A DNA stretch of 64,000 bases from Eutrigla gurnardus (Eukaryota; Chordata; Actinopteri; Perciformes; Triglidae): positions 3,493,441 to 3,557,440 of the forward strand of contig OY741267.1 of the NCBI GenBank assembly GCA_963514095.1. The letters run 5' to 3'. The position numbers and the translations under genes were made by a program. How positions within the stretch are numbered: the first letter of the stretch is position 1; the number at the start of each line of letters is the position of its first letter. The notes below the pieces were generated by a model, which saw nothing but the letters and a program-made list of their open reading frames with translations, was not told the DNA's origin and ran no database searches. Below are positions 52,309 to 63,492 of this stretch, piece after piece.

Positions 52309-55300
52309 GTGTACATGATACGTTCAAATAGTCTGAAATGTGCTTCCTTAAATGTGAATGGCCTGAGTAACCCTGTAAAGAGAAGTAAGGTACTTGCTAA
52401 AATGAAAAAGGATAAGGCGCAAATCATATTTCTCCAAGAGACTCATATGTCCAAAATCGAACACGAGAAGTTAAAGAGGTTTGGGTATTTAAACTCCTTT
52501 TTTAGCTCATGTGAAAACAGTCGGAAACGAGGTGTGGCTACCCTGATTTCCAACAATCTCAATTTTGAATTAATCATGGAAAAAAGTGATACGCAGGGTA
52601 GATATATAATCATTAAAGGAAGGATTGATAACATCCTTGTCACATTTGCTAATATATATGCCCCTCCAGAGAGCGATAGAAAATTCTTTAAGTCCCTGTT
52701 TCACATATTAACATCTGAAAGTGAAGGAGTATTAGTCTGCGCAGGGGACTGGAACACGGTCCTGAACCACTCTATAGACACAACAAGTATAAAAAGACAT
52801 AAATGTCTTAAATCAAGAGATCTCAACTTGCTAATTCGAGAAACAGGTATGTTTGATGTCTGGAGGAACCTGCATGCATCCGAAAAAGATTATACCCACT
52901 ACTCAGCTACTCACCGGGTCCACTCCAGAATAGACTTCTTTTTGATGAATATTACAGATAGACACAGGGTGAGGGAATGTTCCATAGGAACAGCGGATAT
53001 ATCAGACCACAATGTAATTCATTTAAATATACATCTGAACGACAGACAGAAGTGTACGCTGTGGAGACTAAATATGAGTGTTCTAAACAAGGAAACCGTT
53101 GTTAAGGAGATTAAAAGAGAAATTAGCGAATCTATAAAAGATAATATGACTGACCAAGTGGACCCGACCATTTTATGGGACACAATCAAGGCAATAATGA
53201 GAGGGAAACTCATTTCAAGAACAGCATATCTAAAAAAATTGATGAGGTCAAAATATGATGAACTAGAGAAAACGTTGAGAAAACTAGAGAAGCAACAACC
53301 AAAAGATGAGGACGAAGGGTTAAAAAAACAGATTAAAGAGTTAAAAGTTCAAATAAATAATATTCTGAATGACAAATTGGAAAAGAAATTGAGATTCACT
53401 AAGCAAAGCTTTTACGAATCAGGCCCAAAAGCAACTAAAATTCTAGCAAAACGCCTTAGGGCTCAACAAATGAAACATACGGTACATAAAATTAGAGATC
53501 CCATAACTAATAGAATAACTTATGAACCGGATGAAATCCATAACATTTTTCAAGATTACTATGAAGCTCTATATTCGCAGCCCAAAACTGTAGATGAAGA
53601 AAATGTTATACAATATTTGTCATCGTTAGACCTCCCCTCCATAGGAAAACTTCAAAACGATGAATTAACTGTTCCCATCACAAAAAAAGAATTGGACATG
53701 GCTATCAGTAAACTGAAAGCAAATAAATGCCCTGGAAGTGATGGTTTCCCGAATGAATGGTACAAGATCTTTAAAGAGGACCTTGCTCCTGTTATGTTAG
53801 ATTCATTTAATTGGACTCTAAAAAAAGCTGTGATACCACCATCATGGAAAGAGGCAGTGATATCAGCTATTCCGAAAGAAGGGGAAAACAAAGAAAATTG
53901 CGAATCATATCGTCCAATTTCTATTTTGAATGTAGATTATAAGTTGTTCACGTCTATTATCTCTAAAAGAATTGAGCATCTCCTGCCTGACTTAATTAGT
54001 GAGGATCAGACTGGGTTTATAAAAGGACGTCAAACTCAAGACAACATCAGACGAACTTTACACATCATAGAACAGATTGATAAAAAACATCTAAGTGCAG
54101 TACTGGCCAGTTTAGACGCAGAAAAGGCCTTTGATAGGGTCTCCTGGCCCTTTCTGTTTCGAGTGCTAGAGAGGCTGGGCTTCAATGGTCAATTTGTCCG
54201 GTGCATGCAGGCTCTTTACAGGGACCCAACTGCTAGAATAAAAATCAATGGCCATCTGACAGGCAGCTTTAAGCTACACAGAGGCACCCGCCAGGGCTGC
54301 TGTCTTAGCCCCGCACTTTTTGCAATATTTATAGAGCCCCTAGCACAGAGTATAAGACAAAATAAAGAACTGAGAGGAATCAGCATAGCAAATGAGGACC
54401 ATGTAATAGGACTCTTTGCGGATGACATTATTGTCTATCTCCAAGATCCCAATTCAACACTCCCTAAACTCATGGTGACTCTAGATGAGTTTGGTCAAAA
54501 GTCTGGTTATAAATTGAACATAGTTAAGACACAAATACTCTCTTTTTATTATACACCAAGTAAAGATATTAGGCTGAAATATAAAGTGAAGTGGGAAGCA
54601 ACATCAATAAAATACTTAGGAGTGTTAATTGGTCATAAACTCGATAAAATATATGAAATAAACTACAAAATAATAAATGACAAGATACAGGAAGACACTA
54701 AAAAATGGTCCACATTGGGGTTAGACTTTAGTTCAAGGATCGAGGCAGTGAAAATGAACCTGTTGCCAAGGTTACTGTACCTCTTTTTATCCTTACCTGT
54801 CAGAATCCCCGATTCACAGTTTTCAATGTGGGACAAACAGTTATCACGGTTTATCTGGGCTGGAGCAAGACCACGGGTAAGATTTAAAACACTTCAAATT
54901 GACAAAGAACATGGAGGCCTTGCAGTACCAAATCTAAAGGAATACTATTATGCTGCCCAGATGAGATACTTTGTCTATTGGTGCTCTCCCGAATATCAAG
55001 CAAGGTGGAAGCACATTGAACTGAACTTGGTTAATTCTCCACCTCAAACCAGGTTAGGGGGAATTCAACACACAGACTAGAAGGGAGAAAACCTAATCTT
55101 GGAGAATGCTTTTAAAAATTGGTATGAGATAGTTAAAAAATATAAATTAGAAGGAGACAGTAAACTTTTAACTTGGCCTTCTCAAACATCTCTGTTTAGG
55201 CCCGCTGTAACTGACACTACATTTGCAAGGTGGAGAGAAAAGGGGATTACAGCGATGTGAACACTCTTGGAGGGGAAAACTTTCAAAACTTTTGAAAAAC

Positions 55301-56105
55301 TCAAAAGAGAATTTGGTTTAGAAAATGGTGACCTGTTTAGATACTTACAGCTAAGACATTTCTATGAGACAGAAATCAAAAGAGGAGTTTCTACAGAAGA
55401 AAACAAAGTGATTGAAGTATTTACTAATGCATATAAACGTATGCCTATTAAGATTGTCTCTAAGCTGTATAGAGGTCTACAAAAACAAAATGGAAGGAAC
55501 TCACTGTATGTGAAATCAAAATGGGAACGAGAACTGAATATTGAACTGACTGAGTCTGATTGGCATTCTATGTGCAGAACTCAACAAACCTCCACCAGCT
55601 CCAAAAGATGGAGGGAGTTTGGATGGAAGAATTTAATTCGATTTTTCATCACACCACACATCAAAAATAAACAAATAGGTGAACAGCAGCAATGTTGGAG
55701 AAAATGTGGGCAGATGAGTGCCAATCACACGCATGTTTTTTGGTCATGTGTAAAATTGCAGGAGTTCTGGGTCAAAGTGGTTCAGATTCTGGAAAAGATT
55801 TTTTCTTACAGGATACCCAGAGACCCCGGACTCTGTATTTGGGTTTGTTTCCAGAAGGCAGTATTCAAAAGAAGGACCTGTATCTTTTCAAAATATTGAT
55901 CTTGGCATGTAAAAAGGCCATAACAAGAAACTGGTTGAAAAGTGACCCTCCACGTCCAGGGCAGTGGCTGAATATTGTTGAGGAGATTTACTTGATGGAA
56001 AGACTGACTAACTATCTCAGAATGAAAGCAGGGACCTTGGACCAAAGGTGGCAGAAATGGTTTGTGTATATGAAAAAAGAAGAGTCTAATATGCAGCAGA
56101 CTTAA
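52309..56105 (+). pseudogene. L1 ORF2, long open part then two stops and a frameshift
   Basis: The first 923 codons are open. The endonuclease has SLNVNGL, IIFLQETHMS, CAGDWNTV, RIDFFLM and DISDHNVIH. The RT has SDGFPNEWYK, YRPISILNVDYKLF, EDQTGFIKGR, SLDAEKAFDRVSW, RGTRQGCCLSPALFAIFIEP and the FADD catalytic box (about 54415-54428). TAG at 55078 and TGA at 55258 interrupt the same frame. A shift near 55830 moves the C-terminus to another frame. Before it lies a zinc-knuckle-like CWRKCG-x8-H-x4-C motif (about 55695-55750). The protein ends at 56105. Only three lesions in about 1,260 codons indicate a fairly recent insertion. Confidence 0.88.
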
Positions 56106-56323
56106 TGGACAGTGATAAAAACTGCAACCAGAGTGGTGTCCCCCACCTCTACTTGTTATTTGTTTGTTTTTTTGTTTTTTTTTAGTTTTTCTTTATTCCT
56201 CCTTACTCACTTACATTCTGTTTTTCACCTTCTATCCTTTTGTTAACTTGCATTGTGGTGCAATGGCTCTTGTTTATGTAAAACAAAAAAAAGCAAAGTA
56301 AATAAAGAGTTAAAAAAAAAAAA

Positions 56324-56829
56324 ATGCATTAATAACAGAAAATGACAGTTGTTGAAGAATACTATAAATAAGGCAATACAGAAATTATGAAAAAACTGGA
56401 ATTTATTAGATTTTTATTATTTATATTTGAAACTGAAGTCAAGCAAAGTAGTATTTTAGTGTATCATTGTGTCCTATGGTAGAGGAGGGTTAAGAATACA
56501 AGAAAAGGGTTGAGAAATAATTATTAGCCCATTTTTAGACAAAATATTCCATGTTATATCAATGGGACTCAAATGGCACCAAGTATTAGGAATGACTCAC
56601 ATGTTATACACGACAAGGTGGAGCAGGGGAGGCGGTGGGTAGCAAAGATGCGTGCAGCATGCAGTTGGGAACAAACTGAAGCAGCTTAGGTAAGGCGCCT
56701 TGTTTGAGAGTGGCCACTCAGAAGAGGGGAGTAGATCAGCTGAGGCAGATCAGCTGATGCGACAGTGTTGTTGTTAGCCGAGGGGAGCGGTTAGCTCTTG
56801 ACTACATGGCCTGCCAGAACTGACGCTGA
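56324..56829. other. no gene seen
   Basis: Between the L1 tail and the gypsy gag. Part of it may still belong to the gypsy element, but no motif was recognised. Confidence 0.3.
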
Positions 56830-58840
56830 CGCTCGATACTTGCACATTTTGGCGTAGTGGTCTTTTCCATTGCACTTTCTGCATGTTTGGCCACATGCTG
56901 GGCATTTCTCATCTTTTGCAAAGTGGTCTCCGTGCCCATATCTAAAGCATACTTTCTCTTTCTCCTCCCCATCACGTTTTCGGCTTCTTTTGTCCCATTT
57001 CCCCTTGGATATTTGGTTCTATGTGCCTTTTGTGTCTGTGGTGCTGCTCACACGCATTGCCGCCATCTGCTGTTCAACTTGTTCACACTGCGCGGCGATC
57101 TCAAGTGCTCTTGCCAGAGTCAACGCTGAGCCCTCCTCGAGCAACTTTCTCCGCACATATGTGACCCGCCACGGCAAAACCAGCAACAAGTCGGTGCGAT
57201 GAATTTGCGTAAAAGACGAAATAAGCTTCTTGTGATTTTCGTTTTTTGCATAATATGCAAGTTGAGATCATGAGGAAGCCACTCCATGTTTCAGATAACA
57301 TTATAGGTTGCCTTGAAAGTATACATTTTGTATTTGTAGTTTCGGAAAAAATCTGCGTTGTCTGTGTCTCTGCAAGCCGTGTACGGTGATGCAGTTAATT
57401 TCCATACTGATCACCGTTGGCCATTCACGTGCTGTTGTTATTTTTTCGGCAAATCAGCTGCACGTTAGAAGCGAAAGACATGGCTACTTATTCAGCGCCC
57501 GTGTCCCTCGCCGGATCAGCTGGAGCGGAAGATATCAGACGCTATATCTACGGTTACATTTCAACAGGATAAAGACAGCGAAATGGAGGAAATCCGTAAC
57601 TTTGACTGCAAATGCTACGGAAGAAGAAAGGAGAACTCTCTCCTTGGAAAACATTCATGTAGCGACAAACTTTCTCAAGAGCTTATGTACAGCATACGGA
57701 TGGATTCTTTTGCCGAAAGAGAGCAAACGGACATACAGTAGTTACGTCGGAGATGACTGTATCCACCAAAAAGCCGCAGACGAAAAGAAAGTCCGCCTGG
57801 ACCTCTTATTTCATCAAGGCCAACAAAGTCTGCAGGAATACTTTTCAGGAATACTTAAGCTAGCTCAGTACTGTCGTTTTAAAAGTATATGCATATCGAA
57901 ACTAAGCTGTAATGGGAGGTTTTTGGCTCGTAATGTGGGCATCTGATTTAACAGTAAGGTGCCAAGGGGCCTGTCGGGATTGCTTGAATTGACTGGGATG
58001 CTAATAGTTTAGTAGCTAGCTTACCTGAGGACAATAGGCTAGTTGGTAAATCATTAGCACTAGCTACTTCGACGGTGCCTGCAGGCTAACAGATAGCAGA
58101 TATCACTGAGTGACATCTGTAGGGGGGAGGGCTTATCTGAATGAGATGCAAATGAGCACCATTGTGTTTCCTTTCTGGCCAGGTGAGGTGAGGTGAGGTG
58201 AGATTTGCAAATCTTTCAGGCCAGTTTTCTCAGAACGGTTTTCAGAGAAGCATACATTCAAATGGACAGATTGGCAGATGTTAGACATCATTGGAAAGCT
58301 TAGAAAGTACACTTTCAGAATCTGTGAATAACTCAAAATGCCCGAGGTCGACTTGTTCCTGGTTTTGCCGTGGCTGGTCACATATTCCGACGTGCATCTA
58401 CTCAGTACAGCAGCCCTTAGCTGGTTAGCCATGTCAGCCCCAAAATCACAGTCTTTGGCTGGCTGCCGCAAACGCATTATAAATTGCTGTACCGTCTCCC
58501 CATTGTTCCGTGATATTTGATAGAAAGATTGGCGCGCGAACGCGGTATTCACCTGAGGCACAAAGTATTTGTTCAGTGCATCCACTGCCTTGTCATAGTC
58601 CCCCCGACCTCCTCTGTCGTCGAGAGTGGAAAAGATACCCTGCACATCTGTCCCGGCGTGATGCAAGAGCAGTGCTCTTCTATTAATTTTGTTGTGATCG
58701 CTGACATTTTCCGCCAAAATCAATCCTTTGCCATCTGCGAATAGCTCAAACGCTGTTAGCCACCGGGTCCAGCAAGGACCTAACGTAGCAGGCTCCTTGT
58801 AGCAATCAAACTTCAGCACGGTGATATTGGTGTTCTCCAT
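56830..58840 (-). pseudogene. Ty3/gypsy gag, split by a DNA element
   Basis: The minus-strand start at 58840 gives MENTNITVLKFDCYKEPATL. The capsid-like part has WLTAFELFADGKGLILAE, RRALLLHHAGTDVQGIF and ETVQQFIMRLRQ up to about 58386. The rest continues from 57156 with RRKLLEEGSALTLARALEIA and ends in a nucleocapsid with zinc-knuckle Cys/His patterns (CFRYGHGDHFAKDEKCPAC, then CRKCNGKDHYAKMC, near 56935-56835). Gag packages the element RNA in cytoplasmic particles. A 1.22-kb insert cuts it, and one in-frame stop lies before the zinc region (about 57020). The family resembles that of the protease piece at 36.0-36.4 kb. Confidence 0.75.
57161..58381. mobile_element. 1.22-kb inverted-ended element with ATAT duplication
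   Basis: The left end is GTGACCCGCCACGGCAAAAC at 57161, and the right end is its near-perfect inverse ending GGTCAC at 58381. The inverted pair is about 34 bases with a few mismatches. ATAT flanks both sides (57157-57160, 58382-58385). Removing the insert and one ATAT restores the gag reading frame across Ser-Glu-Tyr-Val-Arg. An open frame of 186 codons (57386-57946) shows no recognised domain. AGGTG repeats lie at 58181-58203. A 4-bp duplication would fit Sola- or Chapaev-like groups, but the superfamily is undetermined. Confidence 0.7.
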
Positions 58841-59200
58841 CTCGTAGACGAACTAAACTCACTTCAGGTTTAACTAACTAATTTAACCAGCTTAGGGCTG
58901 GGCGATATGGACCAAAAGTCATATCCCGATATATTTAGGTTGAATATCCATATACAATATATATCCCGATATTTTTTCCGCAAAGTGAGAGCTGTGAAAT
59001 GAAAGTCAAAGCCAAATTTGAGTAGTTTTACTGAAAACTCACTATAAAATGTAAACACTGTATAACAAAGTTCCGTAAGGTGCACATTTAAATAAAAAAA
59101 TATCTTAAATAAAAATTGCCTGTAAAATAAAATAGGTCAATCTTTTTCTGGGGGCAGCATTTATATATAATGAGATGAAGTGCTCAGTTTAAGAAAAACG

Positions 59201-59650
59201 TTTTTTTTTTTTCATTTACTTTTTATTGGTTTTTGCATATAAAGAACAAACAATCAACATGAAGACCTATAGACGAGTGCAAAAAATATCGGGGAGAGTA
59301 AAAGCGCACATAAGGGGGCTGGTAAACACCTCCAGTCGTGAAAGTGAAAAAAAGAAAAGGTAGAGAGAAAAGTAAATACATTAAATATTCTGATGGTCCA
59401 ATCTGAGATTACCTGAAGTCTGGTCTAATGGTAGAGACATATGAAATCCATTTTTGCCAATTTTCAATACCTCTTTTTGTGTTCTTAGATTGAAAGTAAT
59501 TCTTTCCATTACAAAGATGCTGTACACAGTATCAATCCATTCATCTACACTAGGTGCCTCCCTCTTCAGCCATTTCTTCGTTATTGATTTCTTACAAGCC
59601 ACTAGTAATATTCTCAGCAAACTTTGTTCCTCCACTCCAGTTAAAAAAAA
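59201..59650 (-). mobile_element. 5'-truncated L1 3' end
   Basis: On the minus strand the frame reads LLRILLVACKKSITKKWLKR, then PSVDEWIDTVYSIFVMERIT and GKNGFHMSL, the C-terminal block of L1 ORF2p. The poly(A) appears as T12 at 59201-59212. 'aaaaacgttttt'-like sequence flanks both sides (about 59194-59205 and 59646-59657), the likely target duplication. Confidence 0.75.
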
Positions 59651-59849
59651 ACGTTTTTAAACATCAGCTTGAGATGACCTGTCTCTTTTTGTTAACTTAA
59701 TAGCTTATCTGAACAGTCTCAACCAGTTGCACAAGAAAAAGACTATCAACTCAATAAACATGTTCTTTTTTTACTTGAACACTAAAAAACAGTAGTGCTG
59801 TCTTGAGGTAGACATTCGAAGACAGACAAGCGTGTCCTCTTTCATTTAA

Positions 59850-60489
59850 AGATTTTGTGCAAGAAACACCAGCCTGTCAACGGCATCCGGCTTCAGAGAT
59901 GCTCTGTGGGAGGTCACGATATTGCCACTGCAGCTGAAAACCCTTTCGGAGGGTGAACTGGCAGCTGGTACCAAGAGATACTTTTTTGCCAGGTGGCTCA
60001 GAGCTGGAAAGACAACTTCATGTTCCTTCCACCACTTGAGTGGACCAGTGTCACTTGACAGTTCATTTTCAATAGCCCTGGTTGGTGCAGTGGTGGTGGC
60101 TGTGCGCTGCTTGAAGAAGCTTGCCAGTGTCTTCTTAGCTTTTGGTGCTACTTATGCTTCTCCATCTGCAGGCTCAGGCACAGTGGGCACTTGTAGGTCA
60201 GGCGTCTGACAGCTGCTCTGATCAGCCAGTAGTGTCTCCACCTCCAAGACAGCTCTGTGCTTCAATGCATCAACTTTTTCACTTCGGATGTAGGTGGCCC
60301 TGAACCATGGATCCACACATGAAGCCATCTCCAATAGTTCAGTAGTGGCTGGGTCAGAATACTTGCTGTTGAGGTACTCAACAATGCTGGTCTTGATTGA
60401 TTTGCAAAGCTCACTGTCACACTCTTCACATGCCAGGAGACTTTCGTTAAAAAGGTGCAGCACCAGTGGCGTTTTCTTGCAAAGGCCAA
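59850..60489 (-). pseudogene. hAT transposase C-terminal part
   Basis: The minus-strand frame from about 60463 gives ELCKSIKTSIVEYLNSKYSD, ATTELLEMASCVDPWF and KHRAVLEVETLLA. Later, after a break near 60150, it gives KYLLVPAASSPSERVFSCSG and HRASLKPDAVDRLVFLAQNL, which is the hAT dimerisation domain (PASSxxSERxFS, RxxLxPxxVxxLxFL). In hAT transposases this part makes the oligomer and completes the catalytic fold. The BED finger and first catalytic Asp are absent, and a frame change lies between the two blocks. Confidence 0.75.
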
Positions 60490-60520
60490 GGGAAGCCAGG
60501 CTTCCTCAGTTTTTTCAGAA

Positions 60521-60930
60521 TATAACCATCATTTAATAAAATCACTTTTTTAACAGTTTCCGTAATCCCTCTGTGATGTGTCTGTCATCTCCTCCTTGTC
60601 TCTCTTCAGTAATAATTTAGCGTTTCATGATGGGTAAAACAGCGCCCCTCTAAATGTGACGGGGTGAATGAGCGTTGAAAACATGTTATTGCACTCTGTT
60701 GTCTGTGAGGACCTTCGTGAAAAAAAAAGAAGAATGATTGACCAATCAGGTGAGGCTATTGTCACGACACTGCTCCCCTGTGATTGGTCAGGACAGTGTA
60801 AAGGGAAGCCACAAACTCGTTGGCATCAGGCCAATCAAATCACAGTATGTTATGACAACGTCAATGAATGAAATAACGGAAGATTCGTTGCTTTGTGTTC
60901 ATCTCTTGATAAGCTAGCCAATTTTTTAAG
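60521..60930. other. no gene seen; probable 5' flank of the ZMYM-type hAT
   Basis: It contains CCAAT-type strings ('gaccaatcagg', 'gattggtcagg', 'ggccaatcaaatc') at 60741-60841, which would suit a promoter. No open frame is supported. Confidence 0.35.
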
Positions 60931-60936
60931 AGCGAT

Positions 60937-61202
60937 TATGGAGGGTGGATTTGGAGTATTTAGTAAAAAATAATTTTACTAAACTGCCTTTACAACAGCA
61001 ACTCCGGATTAAATCTGACGGCTGGCCAACACCAAAACTAGAGCTCCGTACGGAGAGGAAGAAAGGTTTTCGGACTTTTAATGAGGAGAATTACGTACAC
61101 ACTGAGTGGCTAGCTGTTAGCGCCAAGCTACAACGGCTATTCTGCTGGCCCTGTCTCCTTTTTGAAAAGGATTCCTGCTCCCTGAATAATCATATAAGAA
61201 TA

Positions 61203-61234
<32 letters not shown>

Positions 61235-61255
61235 TCGGTGCTCAGCGTGTGTAAG
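60937..61255 (+). pseudogene. ZMYM1-type hAT transposase, N-terminal fragment
   Basis: The frame from 60945 reads DLEYLVKNNFTKLPLQQQLR, GWPTPKL, then RTFNEENYVHTEWLAVSAKL and LFCWPCLLFEKD. This is the TTF-type zinc-finger region at the start of ZMYM1-like hAT transposases (W-L x15 C-x2-C-x-LF). An ATG at 60937 is in another frame, so a small indel near the start is likely. The frame ends in a GA microsatellite and is cut by the next Harbinger element at about 61286. Everything downstream is missing. Confidence 0.7.
61203..61234 (+). repeat. GA microsatellite
   Basis: 'agagagagagaaagagagag'-type run inside the hAT fragment. Confidence 0.9.
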
Positions 61256-61680
61256 TCCTGGTAAAATGATGCTGGGCGAGTCTAATGCGGCGTTCACACC
61301 GGACGCGATAGACGCGAATACAATCGCTTGAGACGCTTGTATCGCGTCGCTTGATCATTTTGGACTATTTGTGTCATTCGCATCATTCGCATCATTCGCG
61401 CATGATGCTCATTTTTGAACCGTGGGCGCCCCTTTCTCAACCGGCTCTCTTTCCACGTCGATCATGGCTCATATCACCACCATTGCTGCACTGTACCTGC
61501 TGTACAAGTCCCAGAAACGCCGGAAAACCACCCGCCGTTGTGTCTGGGTTCATGAAGTCCTCCAGAGACGCACGGAGCTGGGTGAATTTCATTGTCTCCT
61601 CCAGGAGCTCCGTCTGGATGACGACTGGTTCGAGCGGTACCTCAGGCTGACCGGAGCCCAGTTCGAGGACCTGTTAACTC

Positions 61681-62127
61681 CTGGAACTCTCTCCCCCAAC
61701 CCATCCGTGACTCTCCCTCACTTACCACATTTAAATCCCGCCTAAAAACCTACCTTTTCTCACAAGCCTACGATCTCCCCTACCCATAACTACCTTCCTT
61801 CCTGCCCTCTCCCCCTGACCCGCCCTTCTACACTCTTTCCACTCTCCTCACTCATCAGCCCCCCACCGCTCCTCAATCCACCCCCCACCTTCTGACTATT
61901 GTTGTACCTGTTTTGTCTGTTTGTCTGTATCAGTGTCAACTACTCCACGCCCCACTACTGCTTTGTTTTCCCTGTCGTGTTTTTTTCGTTTGTTATTTGT
62001 GCTTTATCTCTGTACTTATGTTTTATATGTACTTTGTTTACTATGTCCATCTACCTCTGTAAGCGACTTTGGGTCCTTGAAAAAATAATTCATTTAATAT
62101 AAATTAAATGAATTATTATTATTATTA
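61681..62127 (+). mobile_element. 5'-truncated L2/CR1-like LINE 3' end
   Basis: TTAACTC flanks both sides (61674-61680 and 62128-62134), a 7-bp target duplication. Removing the insert restores the transposase frame. It starts within the C-terminal coding end (WNSLPQPIRDSPSL-like, then TFKSRLKTYLFSQAYD). It then has a CT-rich part and ends 'tgtaagcgactttgggtcct' with an ATT tail (62112-62127). Confidence 0.85.
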
Positions 62128-62216
62128 TTAACTCGGGTCGGTGCCAGGATCTCCCGCCTGGACACCAACTACAGGCGCTCCATCTCAGCTGCGGAGCGCC
62201 TGTCCATCTGTCTGAG

Positions 62217-62707
62217 GTGAGTTGTGGTTTCATACTAATTAGTAATTACAGTAGACTACTGCAAAATGAACATGTAAAAATATTATAGGCTACATTATAT
62301 AAAGTATGCTACTAATTTTACCCACTGTACAGGAGCCTACGTGGTGTGATAAATGCATATCAACCTATAAACCTGCATAAACAAACCTTTTTCATTTTCA
62401 CTTCATTTTTTCAGTCAAATACAGTATTTATTAACTCTTTACTTGTTAATGTTAGCAGTTTTCCTTATTAAGATTTGAAAATGGTTCTTATTTCAGAATG
62501 AGATTCCAGAGATATACCTAATCTTTTACATATGGATAATATACATTGACTTTTTTTTTAATAACAAAGCTTGCAGTTTCCAATAAATGAATAAAAAAGT
62601 GTAAATGTTGTTAAATGTTTGGAGAATTTGTAAGTGATATTCCATGGGCTGTTTTTGAGGTTTTCAAGAAAATGAAAGCCTGACCCATTATCTATTCTAT
62701 GTTGCAG
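62217..62707 (+). other. intron of the second Harbinger transposase
   Basis: GTGAGT at 62217 and TTGCAG ending at 62707, 491 bases, AT-rich. The joined codon (AG + G) keeps the LRFLATGDS block in frame. Confidence 0.7.
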
Positions 62708-63036
62708 GTTCCTGGCCACAGGAGACTCCTACAGGAGCATTGCCAATAGTTTCCGTGTGGGAATTTCTACAGTTTCTGCCATTGTTCCTGCTGTGGTCAG
62801 TGCCATCTGGGACTGCCTGGTCGAGGACTTCATGGCTGGGCCCACCACAGAAACCTGGAGGTCCATTGCAGAGCAATTTGAAGAGAGGTGGAACTTTCCT
62901 CTCTGCTGTGGAGCTCTGGATGGAAAGCATGTGGTGTTGACGGCCCCTCCCAACTCTGGATCCCAGTTTTTCAACTACAAGGGGACATTCTCCATTGTCC
63001 TCTTGGCCGTGGTCGATGCCAATTACCGGTTCAGGG

Positions 63037-63471
63037 TGTGATATGGAAATTTTGTACTTCTTGATGAGAGATATCTGAACTGAAGACTTACACATGAGAA
63101 GGTTTGGTGTGAATGTAAATGTGTCCTGTGACCTGTGGCCTGTGGCCATTTGTGTGTGTTTTGCAACCCATGTGTGCTTTGCGACATAGGTGTGGTTTAT
63201 GACCCAGGTGGGGTTTGTGACCCATGCAAGGTTTAGTTAAACATTTGAGTTTAAGACTTCCATCCCTGTGAACTGAGTGAAAAACACACCCACAGAAGAT
63301 GGATAAATACCATGTTTGTCTCACAGCACGTTGAGTCTTCACTTTGTAACAGACCAGCATGTTGCTTTGTGAATTCTCCTCTTGATCAAGATTAAATCCC
63401 TGTTTGGACCTTGAGCTGACTCCGATCTCCTTCCTCCAGTTCTAAATAATCGCAGAATTATTTTAACAACA
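63037..63471 (+). mobile_element. 5' LTR of an endogenous retrovirus-like element
   Basis: The 435-base segment begins TGTGATATGG and ends TTAACAACA (TG...CA), three bases before a primer-binding site. Within it: four 18-bp tandem units in the U3 part (63154-63225), a GGATAAATAC box (about 63300) as a TATA candidate, and ATTAAA (63393) as a polyadenylation signal candidate. The LTR sits within the second Harbinger transposase exon, so it is younger. The 3' LTR and target duplication lie outside the window. Confidence 0.75.
63154..63225 (+). repeat. four 18-bp direct repeats in the LTR U3
   Basis: Units at 63154, 63172, 63190 and 63208 follow the pattern 'tgtggtttgcgacccatg' with two to five differences each. 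Tandem enhancer-like repeats are common in retroviral U3 regions. Confidence 0.7.
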
Positions 63472-63474
63472 CTT

Positions 63475-63492
63475 TGGCGCCCAACGTGGGGC
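63475..63492 (+). promoter_or_regulatory. retroviral primer-binding site, tRNA-Lys1,2 type
   Basis: TGGCGCCCAACGTGGGGC is complementary to the 3' end of the tRNA-Lys1,2 isoacceptors, used by several retrovirus genera including foamy viruses. It starts three bases behind the LTR end, as expected for minus-strand priming. Confidence 0.88.

Larger units (their letters stand above)
51126..56323 (+). mobile_element. near full-length L1-type LINE (5.2 kb)
   Basis: ORF1 and ORF2 are on the plus strand, followed by a T-rich 3' untranslated region, an AATAAA-like 'aaataaagag' (56300) and a poly(A) run (56311-56323). The 5' end seems truncated at the start of ORF1, because only TATT-rich DNA precedes it. 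No clear target duplication was found. It is a different L1 family from the one at 41.8-47.5 kb, since the two ORF2 proteins are clearly divergent. Confidence 0.85.
58893..60520 (-). mobile_element. hAT element, 3' half
   Basis: 'gggctgggcgatatggacca' at 58896-58915 is a well-known terminal sequence of fish hAT elements, and related 'atatcccgatat' strings follow. The transposase C-terminus lies inward on the minus strand. The other end and the N-terminal coding part are not present before the next element at about 60540. An L1 fragment sits in its 3' untranslated region. Confidence 0.65.
61286..63036 (+). mobile_element. second PIF/Harbinger element, 5' part
   Basis: The end sequence 'gcggcgttcacaccggacgc' begins near 61287, preceded by TAA (61283-61285), which fits a TWA-type target. 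A transposase gene follows. The right part is cut by an LTR element at 63037, so the 3' end lies outside the window. Confidence 0.65.
61464..63036 (+). pseudogene. Harbinger transposase (ALP1/HARBI1-like), split by LINE and LTR
   Basis: The ATG at 61464 gives MAHITTIAALYLLYKSQKRR, then VLQRRTELGEFHCLLQELRL and LTGAQFEDLL. After a 447-bp LINE insert the same exon continues VGARISRLDTNYRRSISAAE (62128-62216) to a GTGAGT donor. The next exon starts at 62708 after TTGCAG: FLATGDSYRSIANSFRVGIS, VPAVVSAIWDCLVEDFM, then CCGALDGKHVVLTAPPNSGS with the first catalytic Asp, ending in VVDANYRFR at 63036. The second Asp and the Glu would lie downstream of the LTR insertion. The frame is intact apart from the two insertions. 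It is non-functional here. Confidence 0.8.

Noticed and set aside
57386..57946. 186-codon frame as a transposase
   Set aside because: No catalytic motif or known domain could be recognised, so it is kept only as an open frame inside the 1.22-kb element.
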